This document shows, one piece after another, positions 1-8,135 of a stretch of 64,000 nucleotides of DNA. Made by a program: the position numbers and the translations under genes. The stretch's first letter is position 1. Each line of letters begins with the position of its first letter. Origin of the DNA: a virus. The DNA is taken from IMG/VR virus record IMGVR_UViG_3300035137_000026, positions 1 through 64,000 of that record. The stretch is one strand, 5' to 3'. The notes below the pieces were generated by a model. It made no database searches, was not told the origin of the DNA, and was given only the letters and a program-made list of their open reading frames with translations.

Positions 1-16
1 ATTCATACACTGTCTT

Positions 17-692
17 CTAATGTAAATCGTCTACAAAACCACGCTTATATTTATCAAACTTCATCTTATTATTTGTACGGTGGTCTTTAACCTGATTATC
101 GAAGACACGTATGGTTCTAATCTTATCGCCCCTCATACCAGAACCAATCTGTCCTTTTCTCTTCTTGTTTTCCTTGTTTTGAAGCTCAGCTTCTTTGGCC
201 TCAAGTAGTTTTGCTTTTAGAAGAGAAAGTGCTGATTCTTTATTCTGATGCTGGCTTCTTTCTGATTCACAGCGAACAATTATGTCCCCATATTTTATTT
301 GGACGGCTGAATCAGTGACGTTTCGATGTTGTCCACCCGTACCTGATCCCCTGCATTTGGAGATCTCTAGCCTGCTGTGGTCTAATAATATTTCAGTGTT
401 AGTAGGTTCTCTTAGAACTGCAATTGTGATGGTGGATGTATGGCGCCGGCCTCGTCGTTCGGTGGGAGGTATACGCTGCCATCTATGTCCTCCAGCTTCA
501 TGTCTAAAGGCATCGTAGGCATCCTTACCTGTTACTTGAAAGCATATAAAACCCGGACGGGTCTCGAGAAGTAGGAGGCTAAAGCCCCCTCCGGTAACAG
601 TACCTAGAGTAGATAGCTAGCTGATCGTTGACGAGGAGCTTAGCATCCTCTCCACCTTCAGCTGCACGTAGTTCTACAATAATGTTAGACAT
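17..692 (-). CDS. RF1-like peptide chain release factor, +1 frameshift needed
   Basis: Class I release factor that hydrolyses peptidyl-tRNA at stop codons. Translation from the ATG at 692 gives 37 codons of release-factor domain 2 and stops at TAG 579-581. Shifting +1 at CTT-TAG opens a frame to the stop at 17-19. The shifted frame holds a GTGGQH catalytic motif, then ERSQHQNKESA and a RIRTIRVFDNQVKDHR-like tail. The codon-recognition segment reads IPPTE, matching the PxT tripeptide of RF1 rather than SPF of RF2. Domain 1 is missing and the product is about 224 aa, so it is also PrfH-sized; PrfH is genetically linked to RtcB2 in bacteria. Total length is 3n+1, as a single +1 shift requires. 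Confidence 0.85.
576..592 (-). promoter_or_regulatory. Programmed +1 frameshift site (CTT TAG C) of the release factor
   Basis: On the minus strand the order is a Shine-Dalgarno-like GGAGG, three bases GGG, then CTT TAG C. This is the layout of the E. coli prfB (RF2) autoregulatory site, where SD, a 3-nt spacer and CTT TGA C promote a +1 slip. Here the stop is TAG, which fits the RF1-type PxT motif of the protein. Confidence 0.8.
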
Positions 693-705
693 AATGTCCT
701 CCTTG

Positions 706-779
706 AGCCGGCGGCTGGATTCGAACCAGCGACCTGATGCTTACGAGGCAACTGCTCTAGCCTACTGAGCTACACCGGC
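706..779 (-). tRNA. tRNA-Thr(CGT)
   Basis: Full cloverleaf: 7-bp acceptor (GCCGGTG/CGCCGGC), D-stem GCTC/GAGC, T-arm GCTGG-TTCGAAT-CCAGC. Anticodon loop CTCGTAA gives CGT. One T-T mismatch in the anticodon stem. Confidence 0.92.
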
Positions 780-795
780 CTAACAAGCTACTATT

Positions 796-2235
796 TTACT
801 TGTATATATCAGAGATATCAACAGTATCGTTTCTTGTGGCCATGTCGTATAGTATATCTATATTAGTGTGGCCAAACTCTATCTGGTAGTTGTATGCTTT
901 CTCAAGGATCGGACCAAACTTCACCCCAGGTTTCATGCCCCGCTCAATTAGGTGTCGTACCATAAGGATGGGCTTGATCTCTGAAGCTGGGCTGCCTAGT
1001 TCTCTATGGACTTCCATCGTTTTGATAAAGACTGGGTCCTCTTTGCCAAGTCTCTCTGCCTTTCTACCACGTCCATCACCGTCAGCAATAGAAACATAAG
1101 CAAGAATATTAAGAGGGCATACATTCTGCAGCCGTCTCCATGTAGCCCTTCGGGGACTGCTCTTCAATAATAGCCGGGGCCTCATGTGTACCTTGACTAT
1201 GGCACACACCTTATTTATTAGGTCCTGGTTTGTAGTTAGCCGCTTCATGAAGGCTCGAGCTAAAGGCTCGCCTTCCTTGTCGTGGTTAATGCTGGTAAGA
1301 TGGCCCTTCTCCTTATCGAATCTGGTGGCCACAGCCTTACCTACATCATGTAGGAGCATACCCCACATGAATGGTAGCCTCCACTCCTCAGGCAACTCAT
1401 CTCTGTATCTAGCAGCCTTGTCTACTACCATGAGGGTGTGAACCCAGGCATCGCCTTCAGGATGCCACTTCTCCCACTGCTTGCAGCCAATTAGGGTTTC
1501 TAGCTCGGGAAATAGTCTTATCATGCAGGGGTTGTCGTATATGTCCTCAGACTCTGTTCTGCCCATCTGCTTGAGGCCAATAGATGGCTGGTCTGCTAGC
1601 ATGAGGAGCTTGTTCATCTCACCTAGGATTACGTCTCCTGTGAGATGCTTTAGGCTCTCATGCATGCTACAGACTAGCCGGTGCAGTCCAATAGTCCAAG
1701 ACCTAGCCTTACGTGCCACTAGTTGGACAGCTCTGAATGCTCTGAGTGGGTCCTCTGTGAAGGTGGTTTTGTCTACTGGGTGTAACTTGCCAAAACGTAG
1801 GTTGTCCATTCCATCGAAGGGGTCAAGGAATATACCAGTCTCAATGTCATAAGAGATAGCATTGATCGTAAAGTCTCTTCGTCTGGCAGCCTCTTTGACT
1901 GACATATCAGGGACTAGCTCAATGTCAAAGTCTTTATGCTTAGGGCCTGTATGGTTGTCCCAGCGGGGCACAGAAAGCTCAATGTCTATGCCGTTGTGTA
2001 CAACCTTCACGACTCCAAACTTCTGACCGATGAGGTCTGCCTTACCGGCGATCTCTTCGGCTGATTCCAGAAGTTTTTGGTAGCTTAGGCCGAATACCTC
2101 AAGGTCCCAGTCCTTGATATCTCTGCCCTGGATGAGGTCTACCACGCCTCCACCTACTAGGTAGGCCTTCCCGCCTTGGTCTCTGATATCATAGACTAGG
2201 CTGAATACTTCCTCTGGTATATTATAAGCCGTCAT
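796..2235 (-). CDS. cca: tRNA nucleotidyltransferase (CCA-adding enzyme) with HD domain
   Basis: Adds or repairs the 3' CCA of tRNAs. The N-terminal polymerase-beta-type domain has GGGVVD followed by DWDLEV (metal-binding carboxylates) near residues 28-45, and the class II signature RRRDFTINAI near residue 120. The C-terminal half has the HD phosphohydrolase motif LLHDVGK. About 479 aa, normal for long bacterial Cca. The start at 2235 overlaps the upstream stop (ATGA) and has GAGG in front. The encoded tRNAs lack CCA in the DNA, so this enzyme would be needed to mature them. Confidence 0.93.
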   Translation of the reverse strand: MTAYNIPEEVFSLVYDIRDQGGKAYLVGGGVVDLIQGRDIKDWDLEVFGLSYQKLLESAEEIAGKADLIGQKFGVVKVVHNGIDIELSVPRWDNHTGPKHKDFDIELVPDMSVKEAARRRDFTINAISYDIETGIFLDPFDGMDNLRFGKLHPVDKTTFTEDPLRAFRAVQLVARKARSWTIGLHRLVCSMHESLKHLTGDVILGEMNKLLMLADQPSIGLKQMGRTESEDIYDNPCMIRLFPELETLIGCKQWEKWHPEGDAWVHTLMVVDKAARYRDELPEEWRLPFMWGMLLHDVGKAVATRFDKEKGHLTSINHDKEGEPLARAFMKRLTTNQDLINKVCAIVKVHMRPRLLLKSSPRRATWRRLQNVCPLNILAYVSIADGDGRGRKAERLGKEDPVFIKTMEVHRELGSPASEIKPILMVRHLIERGMKPGVKFGPILEKAYNYQIEFGHTNIDILYDMATRNDTVDISDIYK

Positions 2236-2468
2236 GTCCTCAGCTGGCTTCCGATAGCCTCGGTAACCTGGTTTACCTTGCGAGCATCTCCCCAAACAGT
2301 GACGGTAAATACGGTCATAATCAGGAAGTTGTCTTCCTTATACTCAATCTTGAGTATATTGGGGGATCTCTTAGGCTCATCTAGCCAGCTGTCCAGCATT
2401 TGCTTGGCCTTCTTGGCGGCCCAGATTGGCACGGTAAATTGGGTTTCTTTTCCTACTGGTGACTTCAT
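2232..2468 (-). CDS. Hypothetical protein, 78 aa
   Basis: Small soluble protein with an alternating beta pattern in the C-terminal half (IEYKEDNFLIMTVFTVTVWG). Coupled by 4-bp overlaps to the lipoprotein upstream and to cca downstream. No family recognised. Confidence 0.7.
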   Translation of the reverse strand: MKSPVGKETQFTVPIWAAKKAKQMLDSWLDEPKRSPNILKIEYKEDNFLIMTVFTVTVWGDARKVNQVTEAIGSQLRT

Positions 2469-2698
2469 TTTAACTGGTCCTCAACTGCTGAGCAGGGGAC
2501 TCTACTCATTCCTATACCACTCTGGCTTACATTGGCAGTCTTTCTGCTTGCAACTATGGCAAAGCATAGACCTGTTCTGTGGTCCTGAGTGTAAGTAATC
2601 TTGCTGGCAAAGCTGGCAGCTTCTTCTTTGCCGAATTTGCTGGGGTTTATATCGCAGCTGGCTAAAAGTAATGTAGCTATTAGTAATACTTTCTTCAT
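2465..2698 (-). CDS. Small lipoprotein
   Basis: Starts MKKVLLIATLLLASC, a clear signal peptide with lipobox LLASC, followed by a short Cys-containing domain. Likely attached to a host membrane. Function unknown. Confidence 0.75.
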   Translation of the reverse strand: MKKVLLIATLLLASCDINPSKFGKEEAASFASKITYTQDHRTGLCFAIVASRKTANVSQSGIGMSRVPCSAVEDQLK

Positions 2699-3180
2699 TA
2701 TCCTCGCTCCATTGCAATGTTGTAGTTTTGGAATGCTGGGTCGTAGGTGACCTCTGCCTCTATGGGCAACCCTAGGCAGTTAGGATCGAAGGCTAGTGCT
2801 TGCTCCACAGAAGTGAACTCTATCTCTAGTAGCTCGATGTCAAGGCCATGGAAGTGATCCAGGTCAAACTTTAATCCGTCCTTAATCCAGGACGTCCTGC
2901 GTTTCCGGATTCCTCGAGACTCGTTGTGTTCAGCGATCTTATTGAATACCCATTCGGGGACTTCTGCTTTCCATTCGTGGCGAGAGAACTTACTCCTGGT
3001 GGCAGCCTTAAGGTTTACCATGAAGGTAGTTCTTACGCCGGGGATAGTGTCACGGCGCACACGGATGCTATTAGGGAGATAATACTGGATTATCTCGTGG
3101 TGATCGGGGCAGATGCCAAGCTCCTTGAGCTTGTGGCGGTCGATCTCCCATTTGAGTACAAACTTCCTTTCGATTTTCAT
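2698..3180 (-). CDS. CYTH-domain protein (triphosphate tunnel metalloenzyme fold)
   Basis: 160 aa beginning MKIERKFVLK, close to the ExExK start of CYTH proteins, with later basic strands (SIRVRRD, RKRRTSWIKDGLKFDLDHF) and acidic strands (IELLEIEF, EAEVTYD). Family members hydrolyse inorganic or thiamine triphosphate. The first glutamate of ExExK is Lys here, so activity is uncertain. A 5'-RNA triphosphatase role is possible but unsupported. Confidence 0.6.
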   Translation of the reverse strand: MKIERKFVLKWEIDRHKLKELGICPDHHEIIQYYLPNSIRVRRDTIPGVRTTFMVNLKAATRSKFSRHEWKAEVPEWVFNKIAEHNESRGIRKRRTSWIKDGLKFDLDHFHGLDIELLEIEFTSVEQALAFDPNCLGLPIEAEVTYDPAFQNYNIAMERG

Positions 3181-3193
3181 ACTGTTCTCCTAG

Positions 3194-3280
3194 AGGAGGA
3201 GGAGAGATTCGAACTCTCGGGCCGGTTTCCCGACCACTCCCTTAGCAAGAGAGCACCTTAAACCACTCGGTCACTCCTTC
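3194..3280 (-). tRNA. tRNA-Ser(GCT)
   Basis: Class II tRNA with D-arm CCGAGTGGTTTAAGG, anticodon stem CTCTC/GGGAG with loop TTGCTAA (anticodon GCT), long variable arm and T-arm GAGAG-TTCGAAT-CTCTC. Acceptor GAAGGAG/CTCCTCC has one A-C mismatch at the second pair. Confidence 0.9.
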
Positions 3281-3462
3281 AAATTTCCTTCCTTATCTGT
3301 TACAATCAGGAAGAGATTGTGTACCACAACTAGTGACCAAATGATGAAGTTGAATACTAACTTACTCTTTATAGCCTTTGGGTCTGCCTACTTGCAGAGA
3401 GTACAACAATAGTAGCCGCCAAGTATAAAGAATATTACACACAAACTGATGAGGATTATCAT
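3271..3462 (-). CDS. Two-TM membrane protein with in-frame TAG
   Basis: The ATG at 3462 overlaps the stop of the upstream Nudix gene. 24 codons encode a hydrophobic segment ending YYCCTLCK, then TAG (3388-3390), then ADPKAIKSK, a second hydrophobic segment (FIIWSLVVVHNLFLIV) and a stop inside tRNA-Ser. Frame and composition continue across the TAG. Confidence 0.55.
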
Positions 3463-4013
3463 AGATTACCTCGTAGCATCATGGTGTGAACATATGGATC
3501 CTTGCAAGCCAACATAATCTTACGGTTCACCCAGGCTGCATACTCCTTCTTCTCGTGGTTATTGCCGTCGCCCTTGGCTGTCTGTTGCTTATCCCTGCTA
3601 TAGATCCTTACTGCATATAAATGCAGTTGTGTGCATGAGGCTTTCATTGGATTGACTACACCTAGGAACCGGAACCTGTCTTCGGGGATGTTATATCCTC
3701 CTTCTTCCAGCAGCTCCATCTTAGCATGGTACCTAGGCTTACCAGTCTCACATGCTCCTGTGATGACAGATGCCTGGTGTAGCAAGTCCGTCATATGTGC
3801 TGGATTCAGCTCGAATCTTGACAGAAACTCTGGCTTAAAGGCAACGGGCATACCTGCTGCCTGCTCTGTCTCATGATCCCTCCTGAGACGGTAGGGTAAG
3901 ACAGCTACGGCCAGGTTATCCTTGGACTGCGATGGCTCACTAGCGTGGAACCATCCGTTAAGCTCTACGATTCTAAGCCAGCCTGTATCATGTAGGACTT
4001 TACGCTTTGGCAT
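3459..4013 (-). CDS. Nudix hydrolase-like protein
   Basis: 184 aa from the ATG at 4013 (14-bp overlap with the upstream gene). A Nudix-box-like stretch, GACETG...AKMELLEEGGY, lies near residue 90; the family box is Gx5Ex7REUxEExGU. The usual Arg of REU is Met, so the box is degenerate. Nudix enzymes often cleave ADP-ribose or NAD+; that would fit the KptA, macro and NAD genes in the window, but the substrate is inferred. Confidence 0.6.
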   Translation of the reverse strand: MPKRKVLHDTGWLRIVELNGWFHASEPSQSKDNLAVAVLPYRLRRDHETEQAAGMPVAFKPEFLSRFELNPAHMTDLLHQASVITGACETGKPRYHAKMELLEEGGYNIPEDRFRFLGVVNPMKASCTQLHLYAVRIYSRDKQQTAKGDGNNHEKKEYAAWVNRKIMLACKDPYVHTMMLRGNL

Positions 4014-4425
4014 TGCAAACTGCCTCTCTGATGTCTGGATGTACCTGCCAGTCGGGCCAACCATTTCTCTTAAGTGCTCGTTGGATCCCGAGTGCTGTCT
4101 TAAGGTGCCGTGGGCTTCTCCAGTAGCAGTAGCTGCCTTGGTTCCCACGGGTGGGCTTGATTGTAACGGGCTCGTGCCCGTTATGGAACTGTGTAGCGGT
4201 AATGTCCACTATCCTGCCCTGGCACTTGATGTAGGCATGATTATTCGTGAGACAGTACGTTGGCTGTAGGCCAGCCCGCTCTAGCCTTTTGAACAACTCA
4301 TATGAGGCAAGCCCACACATTCCGGCAAGGGTCTCGCTGAACCCCATCCGGTGCTTTAGTCTGTATTTTTCAGCCCACTTTCTGGTATTGTCGGCAATAC
4401 GTTTTACTCTAAAGACTGGATCCAT
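4000..4425 (-). CDS. Cys-His hydrolase-like protein (transglutaminase-like fold)
   Basis: 141 aa. MCGLASYELFKRL supplies a candidate nucleophilic Cys at the start of a helix. NNHAYIKCQGRIVDITATQF supplies the following His and Asp, the order seen in transglutaminase and NlpC-like cysteine hydrolases. Substrate unknown. Sits between tRNA-Asp and the Nudix gene. Confidence 0.5.
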   Translation of the reverse strand: MDPVFRVKRIADNTRKWAEKYRLKHRMGFSETLAGMCGLASYELFKRLERAGLQPTYCLTNNHAYIKCQGRIVDITATQFHNGHEPVTIKPTRGNQGSYCYWRSPRHLKTALGIQRALKRNGWPDWQVHPDIREAVCNAKA

Positions 4426-4444
4426 TACTTGTCCTTTACTTTAG

Positions 4445-4515
4445 CGGGGTAAATGAGAATCGAACTCGCCTTTCTGGATCGACAGTCCGGGGCCTTCCCA
4501 GATGACTACTACCTC
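4445..4515 (-). tRNA. tRNA-Asp(GTC), mismatched
   Basis: 71 nt. Acceptor GAGGTAG/TTACCCC, anticodon loop CTGTCGA (GTC), T-loop TTCGATT, discriminator G as usual for Asp. There are three A-C mismatches, one each in the acceptor, anticodon and T stems. Confidence 0.7.
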
Positions 4516-4706
4516 ATACGGGCTAGTTCTCTTAATAATGCTGCTAGGTACTCCCTGCTTCTACTATCAGTTGGGATGATTGGCTGCTCAAAGTAGTTTG
4601 CAGCCTCGACTTCATGTGCTAGCTCCTTGGCAGCCTCCTCTATTGTTTTGTGTTTGGAGGCCCACAGGTTAAGTATACTCTCAATTTTAGTCTTGGATGG
4701 TGCCAA
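4509..4706 (-). CDS. Hypothetical protein, 65 aa
   Basis: Helical, charged protein; its stop codon overlaps the 5' end of tRNA-Asp by 7 nt. No family recognised. Confidence 0.6.
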   Translation of the reverse strand: MAPSKTKIESILNLWASKHKTIEEAAKELAHEVEAANYFEQPIIPTDSRSREYLAALLRELARMR

Positions 4707-4718
4707 TGTACAAGCTCC

Positions 4719-4874
4719 CTAGATATCGGCGGCTGAGATTTCCCTGCATGTCTCGTATATCCAGTGCTTGGTCTCGTCTTCAGCAAGTTCCTCTGAAGCT
4801 GAGTCCAGTCCATATGTCACCGGGCATAGCTCGGAGTCTTCTACCCCACACCATTCACACTTCTTCCTTAGCAT
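4719..4874 (-). CDS. Small zinc-ribbon-like protein, 51 aa
   Basis: Begins MLRKKCEWCGVEDSELCPVTYG with a C-x2-C...C pattern and ends ETCREISAADI. Typical of small phage metal-binding proteins. Function unknown. Confidence 0.6.
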   Translation of the reverse strand: MLRKKCEWCGVEDSELCPVTYGLDSASEELAEDETKHWIYETCREISAADI

Positions 4875-4898
4875 TGTTGTCCCCTTACTTCTATTCTG

Positions 4899-4970
4899 CT
4901 AAGGTAGGTGGATTTGAACCACCGATGCCGGATTCAGAGTCCGGTGCTCTGTCATGTGAGCTACGGCCCA
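4899..4970 (-). tRNA. tRNA-Gln(CTG), poor acceptor stem
   Basis: Strong D-, anticodon (CCGGA-CTCTGAA-TCCGG) and T-arms, discriminator G. The acceptor TGGGCCG/TACCTTA pairs weakly: three G-U pairs, a C-C and a C-A mismatch. The neighbouring gene's stop codon lies in its 5' strand. Confidence 0.75.
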
Positions 4971-5245
4971 ATAAACTCTTTCCTAAACCTGTTTATAGCA
5001 TCAATCTGTTTTTGATGCTCGGCTACCCACCCGTCTAGCATTTCATTTGTAACTAGCTGGCAATATGGAATGTCACATTCACTCTTGCCTCTACGCCTTT
5101 TCATGTTGCTTGTGCAAATCTGCTCAAGGACGGTAAGTCCGTTACTGGATAGGCCTGGTATAGTGTCTATCTTAGTAATACGGTGAAGGCCAGCCTTGTA
5201 CCCGGTTACGATGTCTCCGACCTGGAGGTCCTTGTAGTGTTTCAT
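4961..5245 (-). CDS. Hypothetical protein, 94 aa
   Basis: Basic protein beginning MKHYKDLQVGDIVTGYKAG, resembling an SH3-like or beta-barrel N-terminus. ATG at 5245 overlaps the upstream TGA. No family assigned. Confidence 0.65.
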   Translation of the reverse strand: MKHYKDLQVGDIVTGYKAGLHRITKIDTIPGLSSNGLTVLEQICTSNMKRRRGKSECDIPYCQLVTNEMLDGWVAEHQKQIDAINRFRKEFIGP

Positions 5246-5826
5246 TCCCAAGCCTTAATCCTCTCTCTAAGCTTCTTGGATATGACAAACCATCGCCAGC
5301 CACTTAAAATATTACTCTGCTTTACTGCGGTACGGAGCGACTCTACCATATTCTCATGGTTGTGGGTGAATTTAGCACCTTCATCCACAAGAGCCCACGT
5401 CTCTGGCTGGGTAAGATACCTACCGAAGTGCTCATGGTGACGACTTACGGAGAGCCGATTGGAGTGTGCTTGCTACCGTTATGCCTTGGTATACATAGCA
5501 TGGATGTTCTTAAAGCTGGCGGTCCAGCTCCACTCATCTTGGATGAGATTTCTGAACTCTGTTTCTGTAAGGCCTATCTCTTCCTTAATCTCCCACTCAA
5601 ACATCTTGATATACCTGTCATAGTCATCCAGGTTATGGGCCGGGCGGTTGATCCTAACGTCTAACTCGAACTCTTCATCCTGTGGAGTTATTGTCAGCCT
5701 GGTAAGGTTTTCTTGCAGCTTGTCTATCATTGCTGACTTATAGCCTCCCAGTGCTTCGAGGTACTCTCTCTCATGGGCAGCACGGTTCTCTCTAAGAGCC
5801 TCAAGTAGCTTGTCCTTCTTAACCAT
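5242..5826 (-). CDS. Phage protein interrupted by TAA and TAG
   Basis: The first part (115 codons, to TAA 5479-5481) is a helical protein ending HAMYTKA. The same frame continues through TAA-CGG-TAG into 73 codons of coding-like sequence (HHEHFGRYL, ESLRTAVKQSNILSGWRWFVISKKLRERIKAWE) ending in TGA that overlaps the next ATG. No start codon with a ribosome site exists for the second part, so it reads as one gene with two stops. Confidence 0.55.
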
Positions 5827-5839
5827 AATTATTCTCTCG

Positions 5840-6082
5840 TTATACATGGTGTTGTTCCTTCCCTAATGCCTTAAGTATACGTCCTATTGACTTCATAGAC
5901 ATAATGAATGTTGTTGCTTGCATGTTTGTACCTTTCTTGGATAACTGCTCAGCATCTCGTACAAAGTTAATAAACTTTATGAATGTAGAGTTGTCGCCGC
6001 CACCAAACGTGTCCAGTATCCGAACTAATGCGTCAGTAAGAGCGGCGTCTTCCATCTCTATGAACCTAGTATCAGAGTTCAT
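5840..6082 (-). CDS. Hypothetical protein, 80 aa
   Basis: Helical, no recognised motif; overlaps both neighbours by a few bases. Confidence 0.65.
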   Translation of the reverse strand: MNSDTRFIEMEDAALTDALVRILDTFGGGDNSTFIKFINFVRDAEQLSKKGTNMQATTFIMSMKSIGRILKALGKEQHHV

Positions 6083-6756
6083 TTAATGCCTGCTGATCGC
6101 ATAATATTGTGCTGCTCAGTAGTGCTCAGTGTCTTATAAGTGGCAGAGAGTGCTACATGAGCGAGTTCATGATAAGTCAGGCTGAGCGTGCGGCTCTCGC
6201 CTAGTATTGGGTTGAGTGATCCCCATTCCCATTCTATCTCACACCATTGGCTACGGGTAATACCTCTGCATCGTTGAACTATGTTGTGCCACACCCGCTT
6301 GATCGTGCCGGGTCTACAGAATGTTACGAACGTGATTGGCTGCCATGCTCCTCTTGATACTACAATCCCTTGCTTAAGTAGTGAGTTCCTGATCGAGTCA
6401 GTAACTGCAGTTGGTGGACACAAGAGCATACGCATCCAATGCTCAGCTGCTTGGGAGAGTGGAATTCTATCAAACCGGATTGCAATAGGAGCTTGGAACC
6501 ATACTACCTTGCGGAGCACTGTGCACCGCTGCCATAACTGTATGCCGCACCCAGCAAAGCAGATTATGGCAAGAGTAGAGGTAGTAACTAGGGAGATGGC
6601 TATGCCGGTATCTGTGTTCTGTGATGCATTGATTCCGATAAGCACAGCCAATACTATGGCTGTCAAGCCGGGAAGTATCCAGCCAAGGAAGCCCCACCGC
6701 CAGATCGGATAACGTTTACGTACTAAATCCTGGGCATGTGAGCGTGAGTCTGGCAT
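6079..6756 (-). CDS. Membrane protein with HELAH metalloprotease-type motif
   Basis: 225 aa from ATG 6756, chosen to stay clear of the upstream tRNA. Two hydrophobic segments in the first 80 residues (ILPGLTAIVLAVLIGI, LATIICFAGCGIQL type). HELAHVALS near the C-terminus matches HExxH zinc peptidases. Substrate unknown. Confidence 0.6.
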   Translation of the reverse strand: MPDSRSHAQDLVRKRYPIWRWGFLGWILPGLTAIVLAVLIGINASQNTDTGIAISLVTTSTLAIICFAGCGIQLWQRCTVLRKVVWFQAPIAIRFDRIPLSQAAEHWMRMLLCPPTAVTDSIRNSLLKQGIVVSRGAWQPITFVTFCRPGTIKRVWHNIVQRCRGITRSQWCEIEWEWGSLNPILGESRTLSLTYHELAHVALSATYKTLSTTEQHNIMRSAGIK

Positions 6757-6780
6757 GGATCTGCTCCTGGTGTGGTTTAA

Positions 6781-6860
6781 TGATCCTGGCGGGATTTGAG
6801 CCCGCAATTACAAGATTGAAAGCACTGGTCTATTTTGCGTGGATTCCATGACGAAGGAGC
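6781..6860 (-). tRNA. tRNA-Glu(TTC)-like, enlarged D-loop
   Basis: T-arm GCGGG-CTCAAAT-CCCGC and anticodon loop CTTTCAA (TTC) are present, and D-stem GTC/GAC closes a 19-nt loop instead of the usual 8-11. The acceptor has two mismatches. Low-quality but recognisable. Confidence 0.5.
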
Positions 6861-6916
6861 TAGTCAGAGGCTAATCCAAAAGCATGTCTCCTATGCATAT
6901 GGCAGACTTTTTGTAT

Positions 6917-7345
6917 CTAGTACAGCCCTGGCTTCGACTGCATACTGCTTTCAGTGACCCGTGGGAGAATTAAACTCCCGCCTTCAGCATGAAGATTACC
7001 GTGAACTTCTCTGTGACAACTAGAACATAGTAGTATACATTTATCTAACTCTTTTCTTAACTTATCCATAAACTTGTATCGTCTAAATTTAGCAAAGTTA
7101 AAGTCCTTCTGTGTGGGATCTTTATGATGAAAGTCTAGTGCACCTGAGTATTTATCATATCCACATAGCTTGCAGCTTCTACCAAGGTATTCAATACACT
7201 GTTCCTTTAGCTTTCTGCGCCGTTCTGTTATGGCTAGGTTCTGGCAGTCTTTGCAGTAGGAGGCTTGCTCCTTACCTCTCTTGCCATTTCTATAATAGAA
7301 ATCCGATAATGGCTTAGTCTTTTTGCATCTTCCACATTGTTTCAT
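6917..7345 (-). CDS. HNH endonuclease
   Basis: 142 aa. N-terminal zinc finger CGRCKKTK...YCKDC, then CKLCGYDK, LDFHHKDPTQKDFN and LLCSSCHREVHG, the standard HNH layout. Likely a homing-type nicking enzyme. It lies between two tRNA halves (7366-7407 and 6955-6990), and its C-terminus is translated from the tRNA T-arm. Confidence 0.88.
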   Translation of the reverse strand: MKQCGRCKKTKPLSDFYYRNGKRGKEQASYCKDCQNLAITERRRKLKEQCIEYLGRSCKLCGYDKYSGALDFHHKDPTQKDFNFAKFRRYKFMDKLRKELDKCILLCSSCHREVHGNLHAEGGSLILPRVTESSMQSKPGLY

Positions 7346-7407
7346 CTACTAAGTACATAATATCTTAGTGTTGAAATCAAGTGGCTTAGCCATTAGCCCA
7401 CGGGGCC
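6955..7407 (-). other. tRNA-like gene split by the HNH gene
   Basis: 5' half at 7407-7366: GCCCCGT acceptor strand, D-arm GGCT-AATGGCTA-AGCC and anticodon-stem strand CTTGA. 3' half at 6990-6955: CATGC TGAAG, T-arm GGGAG-TTTAATT-CTCCC, acceptor strand ACGGGTC plus A. Acceptor strands pair at 6 of 7 positions. Joining TT to CATGC would give loop TTCATGC with anticodon CAT. Whether the 380-nt middle is removed is unknown. Confidence 0.45.
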
Positions 7408-7413
7408 ATTATC

Positions 7414-7590
7414 TTATTTAGTGCGATTTGCTATCTCTAATCTAATTTTCTTCTCTACTCCGTAGACAATATATATGTCGCCTATCTCTGGGATCTCTAC
7501 TTCATTAAGCCATTGAGTTACTTCTTCTTCTGTATTTTTAATGGTGGTCTCATGTTCGTTCATATCGAAGATAAAATACTTCTTTTCCAT
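7414..7590 (-). CDS. Hypothetical protein, 58 aa
   Basis: Acidic protein MEKKYFIFDMNEHETTIKN..., ending just before the tRNA 5' half. No family recognised. Confidence 0.6.
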   Translation of the reverse strand: MEKKYFIFDMNEHETTIKNTEEEVTQWLNEVEIPEIGDIYIVYGVEKKIRLEIANRTK

Positions 7591-7613
7591 GACTGTCCTT
7601 CTGTATGGATTTG

Positions 7614-7686
7614 TGGCACCGACTGGAGTTGAACCAGTTACGCCCGCATTTTCAGTGCGGCGCTCTACCAGTTGAGCTACGGTGCC
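7614..7686 (-). tRNA. tRNA-Phe(GAA)
   Basis: Perfect 7-bp acceptor GGCACCG/CGGTGCC, anticodon stem CCGCA/TGCGG with loop CTGAAAA, T-arm ACTGG-TTCAACT-CCAGT, discriminator A. Confidence 0.96.
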
Positions 7687-7733
7687 AGGAAAGAACCATC
7701 ACGGCTTTCAGGTTCTTATGCTTCTTATTCTCA

Positions 7734-8135
7734 CTAGCATTTTTGTGAGCTGTCCGAACGATTGCTAATCGTAGAAGCTAAAGAGAGTACTGGGTCATAG
7801 GTTATGTGAATGTCTTCTCTTGGGTGCGGCCGAAACCTACCAAGAGCGAGTGATACAACCAGATCTAGATTCCCACCTGTAAAACTATCCAGATCCCTTT
7901 CGTCTCTTGTCGGCTTGGGTGGGCTTAAACCACCAATCTCAGATTTTATCATACAATCATCGCAAAGATCAAGTACTTTTGTGCTATCTGCCACGGGAAT
8001 TCCGAGTTGGTCAAGGAGATCTTGCTTGAGTGTTATTGCTGCACTTTTCTTAGAGCTAGTACCAGAGGAACCGAATACTCTACCGCACAGATCGCAAGAA
8101 ATTTCAATCCTTGCTGGTATATTCTTTCTTGTCAT
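7734..8135 (-). CDS. Zinc-ribbon protein
   Basis: 133 aa with CDLCGRVFG and CDDCMIKSE, a four-Cys zinc ribbon in the N-terminal half; the rest is unknown. Overlaps the upstream gene by 32 bp and has a purine-rich ribosome site. Confidence 0.65.
   Translation of the reverse strand: MTRKNIPARIEISCDLCGRVFGSSGTSSKKSAAITLKQDLLDQLGIPVADSTKVLDLCDDCMIKSEIGGLSPPKPTRDERDLDSFTGGNLDLVVSLALGRFRPHPREDIHITYDPVLSLASTISNRSDSSQKC

Noticed and set aside
282-518. Plus-strand frame within the first 700 bp
   Set aside because: It is antisense to the release factor gene, whose minus-strand frames carry clear family motifs.
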